This document shows, in pieces, positions 1-9,872 of a stretch of 64,000 bases of DNA (positions are counted from its first letter, which is position 1; every line of letters begins with the position of its first letter). The notes beneath the pieces are model-generated. The model was not told the DNA's origin and did not search any database. It saw nothing but the letters and a program-made list of their open reading frames with translations. This DNA comes from Capitella teleta. Taxonomy: Eukaryota; Annelida; Polychaeta; Capitellidae. Location of the stretch: NCBI GenBank assembly GCA_000328365.1, contig KB297742.1:461480-525479 (forward strand), written 5' to 3'. Both the position numbers and the translations under genes were made by a program.

Positions 1-850
1 GTGTTCATTATGATATTCTCATTCTCAAACTAATTTTTTGATGTAGAATAGATCTAAATGCAATAAACCACACGTAATCGTGAAGCGGAAACAATTCCTA
101 ATCTTTATTTTGTCCTTGTTGACTATATACATGTACAGAGGTGTAGCATCATTCTCTTTGCACTTTGCAAGAGAATACAGGTGTACGTACCCTGGTTTTC
201 CTTTCAAATACAATTATAATACTACACGTGTGCTTCCGTCTTTGGTTTAGGCACACTGATCAATAAATAAATTATCAAGTTATTCCAACTGACTATTCCT
301 AATTTGGCATACTTTTATGTCACACATCAAAGCAGTGTTTTCAAGGCATCTCTCTAACAACAGCGCGCGTTTGTAACGCAACAAGAATTTGAGAAAGCGA
401 GCTAATTAGCGACTGAAATTCAAGTTAGCGCCAACTCAAATTCTCGACTTTATAACTGTCATTTTCATCCTTTGATCTGCTAATTACCGGGGTCGTTATC
501 GTGCCGTAATAGTTATGCCTACACAACGTAACCTCTATAATCACAATGCGTGTTATGCTGGTCATACTGGTAGCTGAGACAAAACTGCGATTTTCTCAGC
601 TTTTTGCTTGCGAAGGTGTGGTTTTCACCAAAGTGTGTGTTGTTCAGAGCTGTATTTCAGTACATGTAATTGCATGTATGATGTTGAATCTTATATGGTT
701 AGATTCACAAAAGAACGATCTATCCCAATATGTTAAATATGTAGAAATGTGTGCGTTCATATAGAAATTACAGAGCGGTAAAGTCAAGGCTTTTTGAGTA
801 AAATACGTGGCGGTATAGGGGTATCGTCCCGAAAATGCCTTGGCGGTGAA
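1..850. other. Intergenic, no gene recognised
   Basis: AT-rich sequence with no open frame that resembles a known protein on either strand. The short frames here lack splice-consistent continuations. I see no RNA gene. Confidence 0.5.
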
Positions 851-854
851 TGTG

Positions 855-1200
855 TTAATTAAGGTTCGTTTAAACAACATGAGGTGCATGTATATCATGT
901 TACTATGCAGGTTATTTTTGGTTAGGTTAGGTTAAGTTATTATTGGTTAGGTTAGGTGTAAATTTTTGGTATTTAACGTTAGGCAAACGTGATACACACG
1001 TGCCGGTAATTGTACATATGCAGCTAATGGTTGATGAAGTTTGGTAACTTAATATGAGATTAAACATTATGCAGTGGCTTTAATTAAGGTTCGTTAAAAC
1101 AACATGAGGTGCATGTATATCATGTTACTATGCAGGTTATTTTTGGTTAGGTTAGGTTAGGTTAAGTTATTTTTGGTTAGGTTAGGTGTAAATCTTTTGT
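855..1200. repeat. Imperfect tandem duplication with TTAGG-like runs
   Basis: A block beginning TTAATTAAGGTTCG occurs at 855 and again at 1080. Both copies run on through ATGAGGTGCATGTATATCAT into a short GGTTAGGTTAGGTTA run. The two copies differ by a few bases and one extra TTAGG unit. The TTAGG-like run is short and internal, so it is not evidence of a chromosome end. Confidence 0.75.
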
Positions 1201-1322
1201 AACGTTAGATAACGTTACAGTAACGTTACCTAATGTTACCATGGTAACGTTAGATAACGTTATTGCCCCCATCCTGAGTAACGTTAGATAACGTTATTTT
1301 GTAACGTTAGGGAAGGTTACCT
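1195..1322. repeat. Cluster of palindromic TAACGTTA units
   Basis: About ten copies of AACGTT or TAACGTTA, each its own reverse complement, are packed into roughly 125 bases, and GTAACGTTA is the usual context. The cluster lies about 300 bases upstream of the thioesterase start codon, so it could serve as a protein-binding array or simply be a degenerate satellite. Confidence 0.7.
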
Positions 1323-1362
1323 ACACGTGTCTCCCACGTTTGCCTACCGTTCTGTGTTTGCT

Positions 1363-1363
<1 letters not shown>

Positions 1364-1420
<57 letters not shown>
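1364..1420. repeat. (TA)n microsatellite
   Basis: An uninterrupted TA dinucleotide run of about 55 bases. The Ile-Tyr and Tyr-Ile open frames across it are artefacts of the repeat. Confidence 0.97.
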
Positions 1421-1425
<5 letters not shown>

Positions 1426-1627
1426 TATATACATTGTACATTGTTTACAACTTTGTTGTAACATGAGAGTAAATACACAACTTATTCGGAATTGTTTTTT
1501 TTTTGTGAAAAAAATTCTACGAAACAAAATGGCCCCCAAATTTTCAATTTCCAGGAACCAGGTTTGCGGTACTCTTTTTAGATATGATTCTAGCTAGGTT
1601 AGCGTAAATCGAAACATCTACGAAAAC

Positions 1628-4600
1628 ATGTCGTCTGCCGCTGAAGAACTTGAAAAGGGAACTTCTCTTTCCGATGACAAAAGCGTTGATGATAACCCTG
1701 ATCTGAGCAATCATCTCGCAGACACAGTTTTGAAACTAGAAGAAATTGATGTTAATCTGTACAGGTACGATGACCGAATCTTTGAGCACAGCTCCGAAGT
1801 GGCATTTGCTACGGGCGATAAATGGGGATCATTTCATAATGATCTCGAAGTCGAATTAGTTAGATAATTACATATGCACGAGTGCATGTATAGATAGGCA
1901 TCCAGATATCTAGCTCCTCTCAGTACCCGTAGTGTAGTTTAAACGAATCAGATCCTGCATCAGGAGTTGGAGTGAGAAGTAAATAGTAATTAGCATGATA
2001 CCTTTGCTTGGAATTAATTATTATTTATTGAAATGTGGAATGTAATGTTAACCCAAATATTGACCTTTGCATTAGCTCCCCAAGGGTAGCGGAACAGTTC
2101 CTACGCTACGGCTTGGGGAGCTATCTTTGCATTTGATTCACAAATAATGAATAAATGTAAGCATTTTAATTTCTGTGATGCCCCTATTTTGTCTTATTGG
2201 CTGTGACATGGCCCACGGGTTTCCATTAGTGCTTGCAATTCCTTTGTTGGAAAATAAGGACTAAGGAAGCATATGTATACAGTCAGACCTCGTTAATCCG
2301 CCCTCCTTTGTTCCCAAGGAAGCAGGCGGATTACATATCAGACCACAAATAAATAAAAATTAGATACCGTACAAAAAACCCATGTACCATATTGTGGTAT
2401 GTACCATTAGGTTACAAGCAGATCGTAGAAAAAGATCCGATCAAATGAAGTGGGCAATGTAGAGGGTGGAGACAATAACTGAAGGAGGGTCGTTGTGGGC
2501 TTTCATTTTATGCATGTAAATGTGTAGATGCTCAGACTCTCTCAGTTTCAATTCCACTCGCTTCTCCACTCGATCGATTCCATGATCTCCACAGACTCCA
2601 CTCACAATTCTCGTCATTCGTTCTGCTTCTGAACATCGCCTAACTGAGTGCCCAATTAAATTGAAAATAAGCCAGCCATGGAGACATAAAGGAATTGATA
2701 TGGCGACGATACCTGCATTTGATTCCTTTGTTTAATTAACTTTTTAAACGTTGAATGGGCAGAGGGGCGCCATTTGTTGTTTATTTGACCCGACTTGAAA
2801 GAAATTGCCGACAATTGATGTGTCGTGTCTTATTTTTTTTTACACTACGATATTTCAAAGGGCGGATTGCATATGTAATTTGTAATGGTACAGTGTAGAT
2901 TTGTTTCTGAGAATCGTGGTCGGAGGCGGATTAACGAAAAAGGTGGATCATGACACAATAAATATTACAAACGATTCGTCCCTGAGGTTTTAGGGCGGAT
3001 TACAAAAAGGGCGGATTACATGACGGCGGATTAACGGGGTCTGACTGTATTGATATCAATGTGACGCATAAACAACTTTGTTTCTGTCACCATCAACTGC
3101 CACTGTTTGCCAAACTTTACGTGTTTTGAATAAATTTATTATTTATTATTATTATTATGTATGCTGGTAAATAACAATAAAATGTTCTTAGATATTATTC
3201 CAACTCGAATGACACTTTTCTGCTTCATTGGCACATTAATAAAATGATAGAGGTAAAGGTCTCATTGCAGATTGAAGATCTTTGCCATTCGGTTTGTTTT
3301 GAACCCACCATTTAGATATTGATTACTCAATAGGCCACCATAATGAAGCCAGTGCCTATCACTTTCGCTGCTTTTTAACCTTCCCTAGCGAACAATGAAC
3401 ACATTCACTTCTGTGTGGACAGGAGGTTTTTTTTCCAACTGGGGCCATACCCCAGTCGTCAGCCCAGCAGTGCTCTAACCACTTGGCTACTGTTCCATCT
3501 ATTGGCTCATGAGTATTTATCAAACCACCAATGTTTTGTTCTAAAGGGGGTCCAATCTGTGGAAGCCATTTGAAGGCAGAGCTGTGTTTGGAGGTCAGGT
3601 GATAGGTCAAGCATTGCAGGCCGCCACTCTGACCATTTCAAATGACCTGCACGTTCACAGCTTTCCACTCCTACTTCATACGCCCAGGTATGCTCATGCT
3701 GCTTATAGGGATGTACTCTGTTGCAACTTTGCTTTTGTGCAGGGCAAGATGACAGCCCTATCCTCTATCACGTTGACCGTATCAGAGATGGACGGAGCTT
3801 TGCCACACGCATGGTGAAGTCAATTCAAAGAGGAGAAAACATTCTCAGCATGCTCGTGTCATTCCACGGAATAGAGGACCAAAAGTTGGAACATCAGTAT
3901 GTAATGCCACAAGTGCCATTGCCTGATAAGTTGATGTCGTACGATGAGCTGATCATGAAGAAGGTTGGGTAAGGCGATGAATAATGCTCTGTCATACCCA
4001 ACTGATTAGTGATGATTTCTGTTACAGTGAAATGGATGGTATGGATGACAGAACCAAGCGATACATTGAGAGATATCTGAACAAAACCACGGAAGATGTT
4101 CCTATTGAAATTAAACCAGTGGAACCTCATAAATTCTCAATTTTGAGAAGATTTTCCAAACCCACATCCCATGAAGCAAATAATAATTTATGGGTCAGGG
4201 TCAGAGGTCATATTGGTAGGTCTCAAAGGTGGTCAAATAAGAAGATTTTCTATCAAGGGATCTGTCACCAGATGCTGACAATCATAAACTGCATCGTTGC
4301 GCAGCTGCTTATCTTTCTGACTGGACTCTCCTTGGAACGGCGCTCCTCCCGCTGCCTGTTGACAGTTTCAACATCAATGTAATGAATCACTTCCTCAATC
4401 TATTCTTTCTTCAGGGACGGCATTGGTCACTTCAATTTCTACCATTTCAGCTCCTCCCTAAGTAACTTGTCGTAAATGGTGTCATGTCTCATTGCTAACA
4501 TAGTGCTCAAGCAACTTTTTTGTTTTTCAAGTTTTCAGTTTGGCATTTTTATAATTTTATCCTTCCCAGATGATTGCCTCACTCGACCATTCTATGTGGT

Positions 4601-4821
4601 TCCACAATCACTTCCGTGCAGATGAATGGATGCTGTACGAGTGTGAATCACCCAGGATGAGTGAGTTCTCTTCTCTTCACTTTCATTCTCTCAATCTCTT
4701 CATTACTTCAGTCGGAGGTCGTGCTTTAACGTTGGGTCGTCTCTGGAGGCAGGATGGCACTCTGGCTGTGTCTGTGGCCCAGGAGGGAATTATTCGTGCG
4801 TCATCTCCCAGCAAACTCTGA
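1628..4821 (+). CDS. ACOT8: Peroxisomal acyl-CoA thioesterase, ACOT8/TesB family (7 exons, apparent frameshift)
   Basis: TesB-type double-hotdog thioesterase that hydrolyses acyl-CoA to free acid plus CoA, probably in peroxisomes. Exons read as 1628-1764, 3547-3687, 3743-3968, 4028-4215, 4242-4378, 4570-4660 and 4712-4821, about 342 residues (human ACOT8 has 319). Landmarks in order: ADTVLKLEEIDVNLYR near the start, then GSNLWKPFEGRAVFGGQVIG, then SPILYHVDRIRDGRSFATR, DVPIEIKPVEP, SLDHSMWFHNHFRADEW, and GRLWRQDGTLAVSVAQEG. The protein ends in SKL, a type 1 peroxisomal targeting signal. Exon 2 carries one surplus base in the T run at 3662-3664: the expected HSFHSYFIRPG is recovered only by dropping one T, and the exon is 141 bases where phase demands 140. 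All other exons are in phase, so I favour an assembly or allelic indel over an old pseudogene. The exon 5 acceptor is the least certain border. Confidence 0.92.
2073..2123. repeat. 51-bp perfect-arm foldback with short direct repeats
   Basis: TAGCTCCCCAAG at 2073-2084 pairs perfectly with CTTGGGGAGCTA at 2112-2123. Inside, TAGCG pairs with CGCTA. The unit is flanked by CTTTGCAT on the left (2065-2072) and CTTTGCAT on the right one base after the arm, which resembles an 8-9 bp target duplication. A very small MITE is the simplest reading. A structured intronic RNA is the alternative. Confidence 0.65.
2280..3047. mobile_element. Non-autonomous pogo/Tigger-like DNA transposon
   Basis: A 768-bp unit whose ends are near-perfect inverted repeats: CAGTCAGACCTCGTTAATCC at the left, and GGATTAACGGGGTCTGACTG at the right. 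TA dinucleotides flank it at 2278-2279 and 3048-3049, the target duplication expected for Tc1/mariner/pogo elements. GGCGGATTA motifs recur inside both ends (for example 2325, 2863, 2996, 3011, 3025). There is no transposase frame, so it depends on an element elsewhere. Confidence 0.88.
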
Positions 4822-6152
4822 AGTCTTCACGGTTTACTTCTCTCACTTGTTTGAGTTTTTCCAGTGAGTTAATTCTTGTTGATTATCATAATTGAAGTAA
4901 TAATTAATGCATATTTATTTCTCTTTGTTGAAGTCATTGAAAAGAAATTTATTTGGCATATTTATTACGTTTCAATGTTTATAATATCCTTGTGTGTGAC
5001 TTTTACGCTCATTATTATTCACATAATTTTTTCACCTATTTTAGAATATTTCTTTGTTACATGAATAAATTGTATAATTATATACTGGGTATCTGTCTTG
5101 CTTTGGTTCTCATTGTTAGGATATTCTATATTGAAATTCATTGGAAATTGAATTTTATAAATTTCAAAACTAAGTTGAGAATATTATGCAATAATTTATT
5201 GTCATAACTTATATGGTGAGTCGAATGAGCAGAAATCCTGATCACGTACTTATTAAGTTATATAGATGAGGTTATGTCATTGTGTAAAAAAATGAAATAA
5301 TGAAACAGTGGCGTAGGCTCTTCCCATTACAGATTGTGGATAGCATTTTTACCTTAGGAGGAGGCTTTAGGCTCGATTCATATTAAGCCAGCCACCATCC
5401 TTGTGTACTCTGTTAACAGGGTAAAGCACTTTACTATTACATGAACAGTAGATTCTGCCCTGGATTAATTACGGCAGTGCAAAGAGTTCAGTGCGTAAAT
5501 GCTGAAACAGACAAGGAGAGCACTCACCCACAATGATGTACTAGTAAACCTGACAACCATCGTGCAGACTCGGGACCAACCGCTTTAATTGATATTCAAC
5601 GAAAGGGATCTTAGGATTCCTAGAAGGCAAACTAGCGAAACTACACAATGGCAGCACATGGAATGAGCCGTAAGGATCGAACCGGATCTAACATAACGTA
5701 CCTTAATCATTAATGGCGCCAAAGATTAGACGGAATAGGACGGAGGTCAATGATCTCCACGCGGTTATAGCATCAATGCGTGTATTTGTTTTCAAAACTT
5801 TATAATAATTACATGTATCACAGTCTTTCTAAATAGTCTAAATTAAAAATAAAAAATTTGTGGGCAGACATTGTAACACATTGATCACACGATCAACCGC
5901 CACCAACTCTCTCCACAACCTCAATATAAATACACACATAGACGAACTAAATTCATAAGTTAATTATATGTGTACGAATGTGCGTGTAAGTATTAAATAA
6001 CCGAATTATTATTATATAAATCACTTTGAGCAGGTCGTCCTGACAAAGTGACATAACATGCCTGTTAGTGCATGTCTGAAGTTCGTATAATAATAATTTA
6101 ATGCTTGAGGCCTGTATTATTTGATTAGACATGCTCCATATCTTCTGTGAGT
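4822..6152. other. Convergent intergenic spacer between ACOT8-like and P450 genes
   Basis: AT-rich spacer into which both flanking genes point. I see no open frame of recognisable origin. CAGTGGCGTAG at about 5309 looks like a hAT-type terminal sequence, but no partner end was found. Confidence 0.5.
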
Positions 6153-8037
6153 TTATTGTTCATAGCTTTCCGACACTTTCCGAGGTTCCGCTCGGATTTG
6201 AAATGGCTTTGGTTCCAGGATGAGGCCAAGGTCAAAGTCACAGGGGTCACAAGTTGAAGGTGTCGAGATCGATGGCAGAAATGTGAAATTTCGCAGCAAG
6301 ACCGTGGCAAACAAAAACAACCTTTCTCGGGCCAGACTTTCCCCAAGACACATGCGTCTCCCGGCTCCGAAAGGAAGAAGGCTGGAAGGAATAATAATTG
6401 ACATCCACAAGTGAACATCATGGATTTGACATTAAACCTTTTCCGTAGGACATGGTCGTTACTGACGGGGTTTCCGCTCGCGTCCAAGAATCGATTTGGG
6501 TTGAATTTCCACGGTTCATCCCAAATTCTTGGATCGTGGTGCACCGCCCATAGATTCAACATGACCTATTATATCAAAAATGTTCGGATTTGTACTGTAA
6601 TTAGCCTACATCTCTACTCACCATGGTATCCTTAGGAATGTCATATCCTCCGACCTGGGTGTCACACATGGTGAAATGAGGCAGATTCAGTGGTATATGT
6701 GAAATGAAACGCAAAGTTTCCAACATGGCCGCCTCTATAAGTGGCATCGACTTCCGGTCGGATGGTGTCGGGATTTTCCGCTTTCCCAACGTCCGGTCGA
6801 CCTGACTCTGCAAGTCACGCTGCAGATCCTGATGTTGTGCCATGATTAAGACGAAAGACGACATGGCGATGGATGAAGTCAAAGTGCCTGAACAGAGTGG
6901 AGGGCCCTCCGTTGTTCAAAATTGCATCTTTGACAGCATGTGACCTCTGACCTGAGACAAGGATATCCACAAAGATGCATCGAACATCAGCGCTAGTTAT
7001 GGGTAGTTGAACTGCGTTCTTTTCATCCTCCATCGCTTTGATAAGAAAAGCATCCAACATGCATTTCGGATTCTGGTGATCCAGTTTACTCTAGAGTGCG
7101 ATGACGATATTTACAATGTCAATGGCGAATAACAACCTTACGTTGATTTCAGCTAACTCCGTGTCGACGAAATGATCGATCTGGTCTCTGGCCTGGTTAA
7201 GTTTCACGAATGTCGTATTGGGCAGAAATCTCAACCAGGGAAAAAGATCCAGTTCCATACCTTGGACAGAGGAGCACGATTCACTGAAGAGACGAGTTGT
7301 CGACTTGTACTCGACCATCAGAGGATGGTCGTGGTTGTAACGTTTGCCCAAGAGCTGTAAAACAAGCATACCATCAACCGTACAACTGCGAAGGTCAGTG
7401 ACTCACTGAGGCTGTGATCCCGTTAACAACCGCAGTCATCAATATCAGCGAGGGGTCGAAATCGACAGCGTTCTTTTCATTGAAGAGACGAACCAGAATA
7501 TTGAGTTCCTCTTCGACGAGGCCATCGATGTCAGCTAGTCCAGATGTGTACGCTCTCAGGAATTGAGCAGCGTATCGCTTCATTAGTAGCCATTTGGTCG
7601 AAATGGAACCGAATATGATATCTTTGGCGTAATGGAAACCATAGTGGACCCTGAACAGGAAGGGTCTTCCTGCGAAGTCATCTGCTTTGTAGATCAGTGC
7701 ATCTCTTACGTAATCGCTGCTGTTGAGGACCACGATAGTCTCCCCGAGTACCTTGAAACTAAGCGGTCATAATTATATAACTCCGGTACTTTAGATCGTG
7801 CAAGTATTCAGGATGCTTGCTAAAATTGGTTAATTACCGGAAGATATCCCCGTACTTCCGAGCCCAGTCTGTCAGCGTGAAATGCGGGCACTTGCGATTG
7901 AAGCCGATCACGTTTCCAATCAAAGGTATGCAACCCGGCACCAGGGGCGGAAGATTCCCTTTTGGTGACTTACGAGTTGTATATCTGATGAATAATGCGA
8001 TGAGGGCAGCGGCGACTAAGGCTGCTGCTAGCTCCAT
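6153..8037 (-). CDS. Microsomal cytochrome P450, CYP2-clan-like (7 exons)
   Basis: Haem monooxygenase-fold enzyme anchored to the ER. Exons (minus strand): 8037-7838, 7758-7407, 7354-7142, 7090-6952, 6887-6622, 6565-6438 and 6381-6153, all in phase, 508 residues, a usual length. It begins with a hydrophobic anchor (MELAAALVAAALIALFI), then a basic stop and a proline-rich hinge (LPPLVPGCIP). The K-helix ExxR is ETLR at about 358-361, the meander gives FNPNRF, and the haem loop is PFGAGRRMCLGE with ligand Cys near 444. The wording around the K-helix and haem loop recalls CYP17/CYP1/CYP2. The I-helix reads VSGTLTSS, so the usual acidic residue before Thr is Leu. An in-frame ATG at 8070 would add 11 residues; I prefer 8037 because the anchor follows at once. 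The stop codon lies within an AATAAA. Confidence 0.94.
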
Positions 8038-8149
8038 TGACGAAGGTCTGTGAATGTATGGTAGATACATGAGATAAAAAATGAAATTGATGCGAGGTGA
8101 GATGCATCCTCCAAATACAGTAGCACATCCATAAGGATCCAGCTGAATA

Positions 8150-9050
8150 CACCATCTACCGGCCTATTTCTCTCATAGATGTCCCATCTAAGATGCTGGA
8201 AACACAGATTGCGCGACACATGACAGGGCAAATAGTAAAGAATGAATACTTACCAAAGAAGCAGTTCGGATTTCGCCCTATGCACTCATGCTCTGACTTA
8301 GTTCTGAATGTCATTGGGAAGGCAGTCCACTCGGTGAATGGGAGAAAACCATTCCCTAACTTCAGACTGACATTGCGGGGGCCTTCGATCGCGTCAACCG
8401 AGACTAGCTAAAAAGACGCCTAAGGGAAGCGGGGACACCACCACCCCTCCATCGACTACTTGCCGACTATCTCAGCAAGCGCACATTCCACGTCAGAACA
8501 AGCGGCGCACGCTCACAAGAAAGACCCCTGGACGTCGGAGTGGTGCAGGGCAGCGGCCTCGGTCCTGTCATGTGGAATGTCTAATTCGCCATCATTTTTG
8601 ACTCCACTGAAGACACGGGCATCGGCTTCGCTGATGACCTTAACCTCATCACGCAGTACGCCAATGAACTCAGCCGCATAAAGAGCCAAGTAGTGACTGC
8701 ATGCACCGCTGCTCGCATCACATATTAGCCCTTCTACGCAAACTACAAGCTTTCCAGCAAAGTACGATCGGCATGCTGCGAATAGAGAACATCAACATCA
8801 GTTCCATGGAAACCCACAGGAAGACAGCCCACGTTGCAATGATACACAAACAGACGATCCTACATCGCGACCCGAACACCATCCAAGAACTACTCAGCCC
8901 CACCTAACCCCCGCTTCCACCTCCGAAGAGCATCCACTTCGCTCCATCCTTACCACTTGCAAATTCCAAGAAGTGCAAGAGACTAGAAAATTTATGATCA
9001 ATTCATTCACCCCTTTTGGACATTCAATTCCCTTCCCGCTTCTGTGTTCC
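8150..9050 (+). mobile_element. Degenerate LINE reverse-transcriptase fragment
   Basis: Pieces of a non-LTR reverse transcriptase appear in shifting frames on the plus strand. KKQFGFRPMHSCSDLVLNVI (about 8255) is followed by a GAFDRVN motif (about 8382), LREAGTPPPLHRLLADYLSK (about 8425), a VVQGSGLGPVMWNV segment (about 8540) and FADDLNLITQY (about 8627). Several frameshifts and stops separate them, so it is dead. It lies directly upstream of the P450 start and may form part of that gene's 5' flank. An A-rich run at 9118-9160 may mark its old tail. Confidence 0.8.
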
Positions 9051-9169
9051 CAACCAACTTGTGCTTGCAGACATTCAAGCGTAGTGTGTCGATTTTTTTC
9101 GAAACGAAAAATGGGAGGGAAAAAAAAAACAAAAAAAAACAAAAACAAAAACGAAAAAACATGCATAGG

Positions 9170-9870
9170 TACATGAACGAGAGTCCACAGGTCAGAGGGA
9201 AACATATTTCACAGGGAAAGGAAATTATAATCACACGCATTGTGTAATACTCAGTTGGCCGCTCCGACTGGTGGCGTCGTAGAATCACATGCAAAAGCAA
9301 AACGCATTTCTCTGTGAAACACACATGCACCTAATTCCACACGATATAACCGAGAATCAGGCTTAATCCCGATGTAACAGAGAATCATGCTCAATCCTCG
9401 GTTACATAACTGATTGTTGACTCCATTGACGAAAAAAAAAAAGTGCTCAGACATATCCACTCGGATAAACGTGAGGATTTAATACACCGCCCCCCCCCAC
9501 ACACACACTGTCTCACTACTCTTAATTGCATCTGCATCCCTCATTCAAAGTGGTTCAAAATGGCTATAAATAATTAGGATAATCCGTGTTTATCAAGAAG
9601 TATTATAAACACTGTTATTATTGGATATTGGCTCATATTGAGGGGAGATAGGGTTTCGCAGATATAACACAAATACCCAAATCCACCTCCACCACATGCT
9701 TTTTGTAGCACACACAGCAAATCCGAGGTGTTATCGTGGTCGGCACATTCCCGAATTTTTGTCGCCAATCGAACATTTATTTATGGAATAAATTGGAGTC
9801 CGCTTCTTCGCCTCTCACCTCCCCACAATCGCAGGCGTTTCGCGTTGAGACAGAGGCTCAATTTACACTT
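9170..9870. other. Intergenic, nothing recognised
   Basis: No coding similarity seen. It contains short homopolymers (A run near 9428, C run near 9490) and otherwise unique-looking AT-rich DNA. Confidence 0.4.
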
Positions 9871-9872
9871 AA

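Larger units (their letters stand above)
1765..3546 (+). other. Intron 1 of the ACOT8-like gene
   Basis: A 1.8-kb intron between phase-2 splice sites. It holds a 51-bp foldback at 2073-2123 and a 768-bp pogo/Tigger-like element at 2280-3047, both given separately. The rest shows no coding signal. Confidence 0.8.

Noticed and set aside
905-1190. Telomere or subtelomere from TTAGG-like runs
   Set aside because: Only a few units, imperfect and embedded between genes.
1321-1597. Ile-Tyr repeat proteins on both strands
   Set aside because: Produced by the (TA)n microsatellite.
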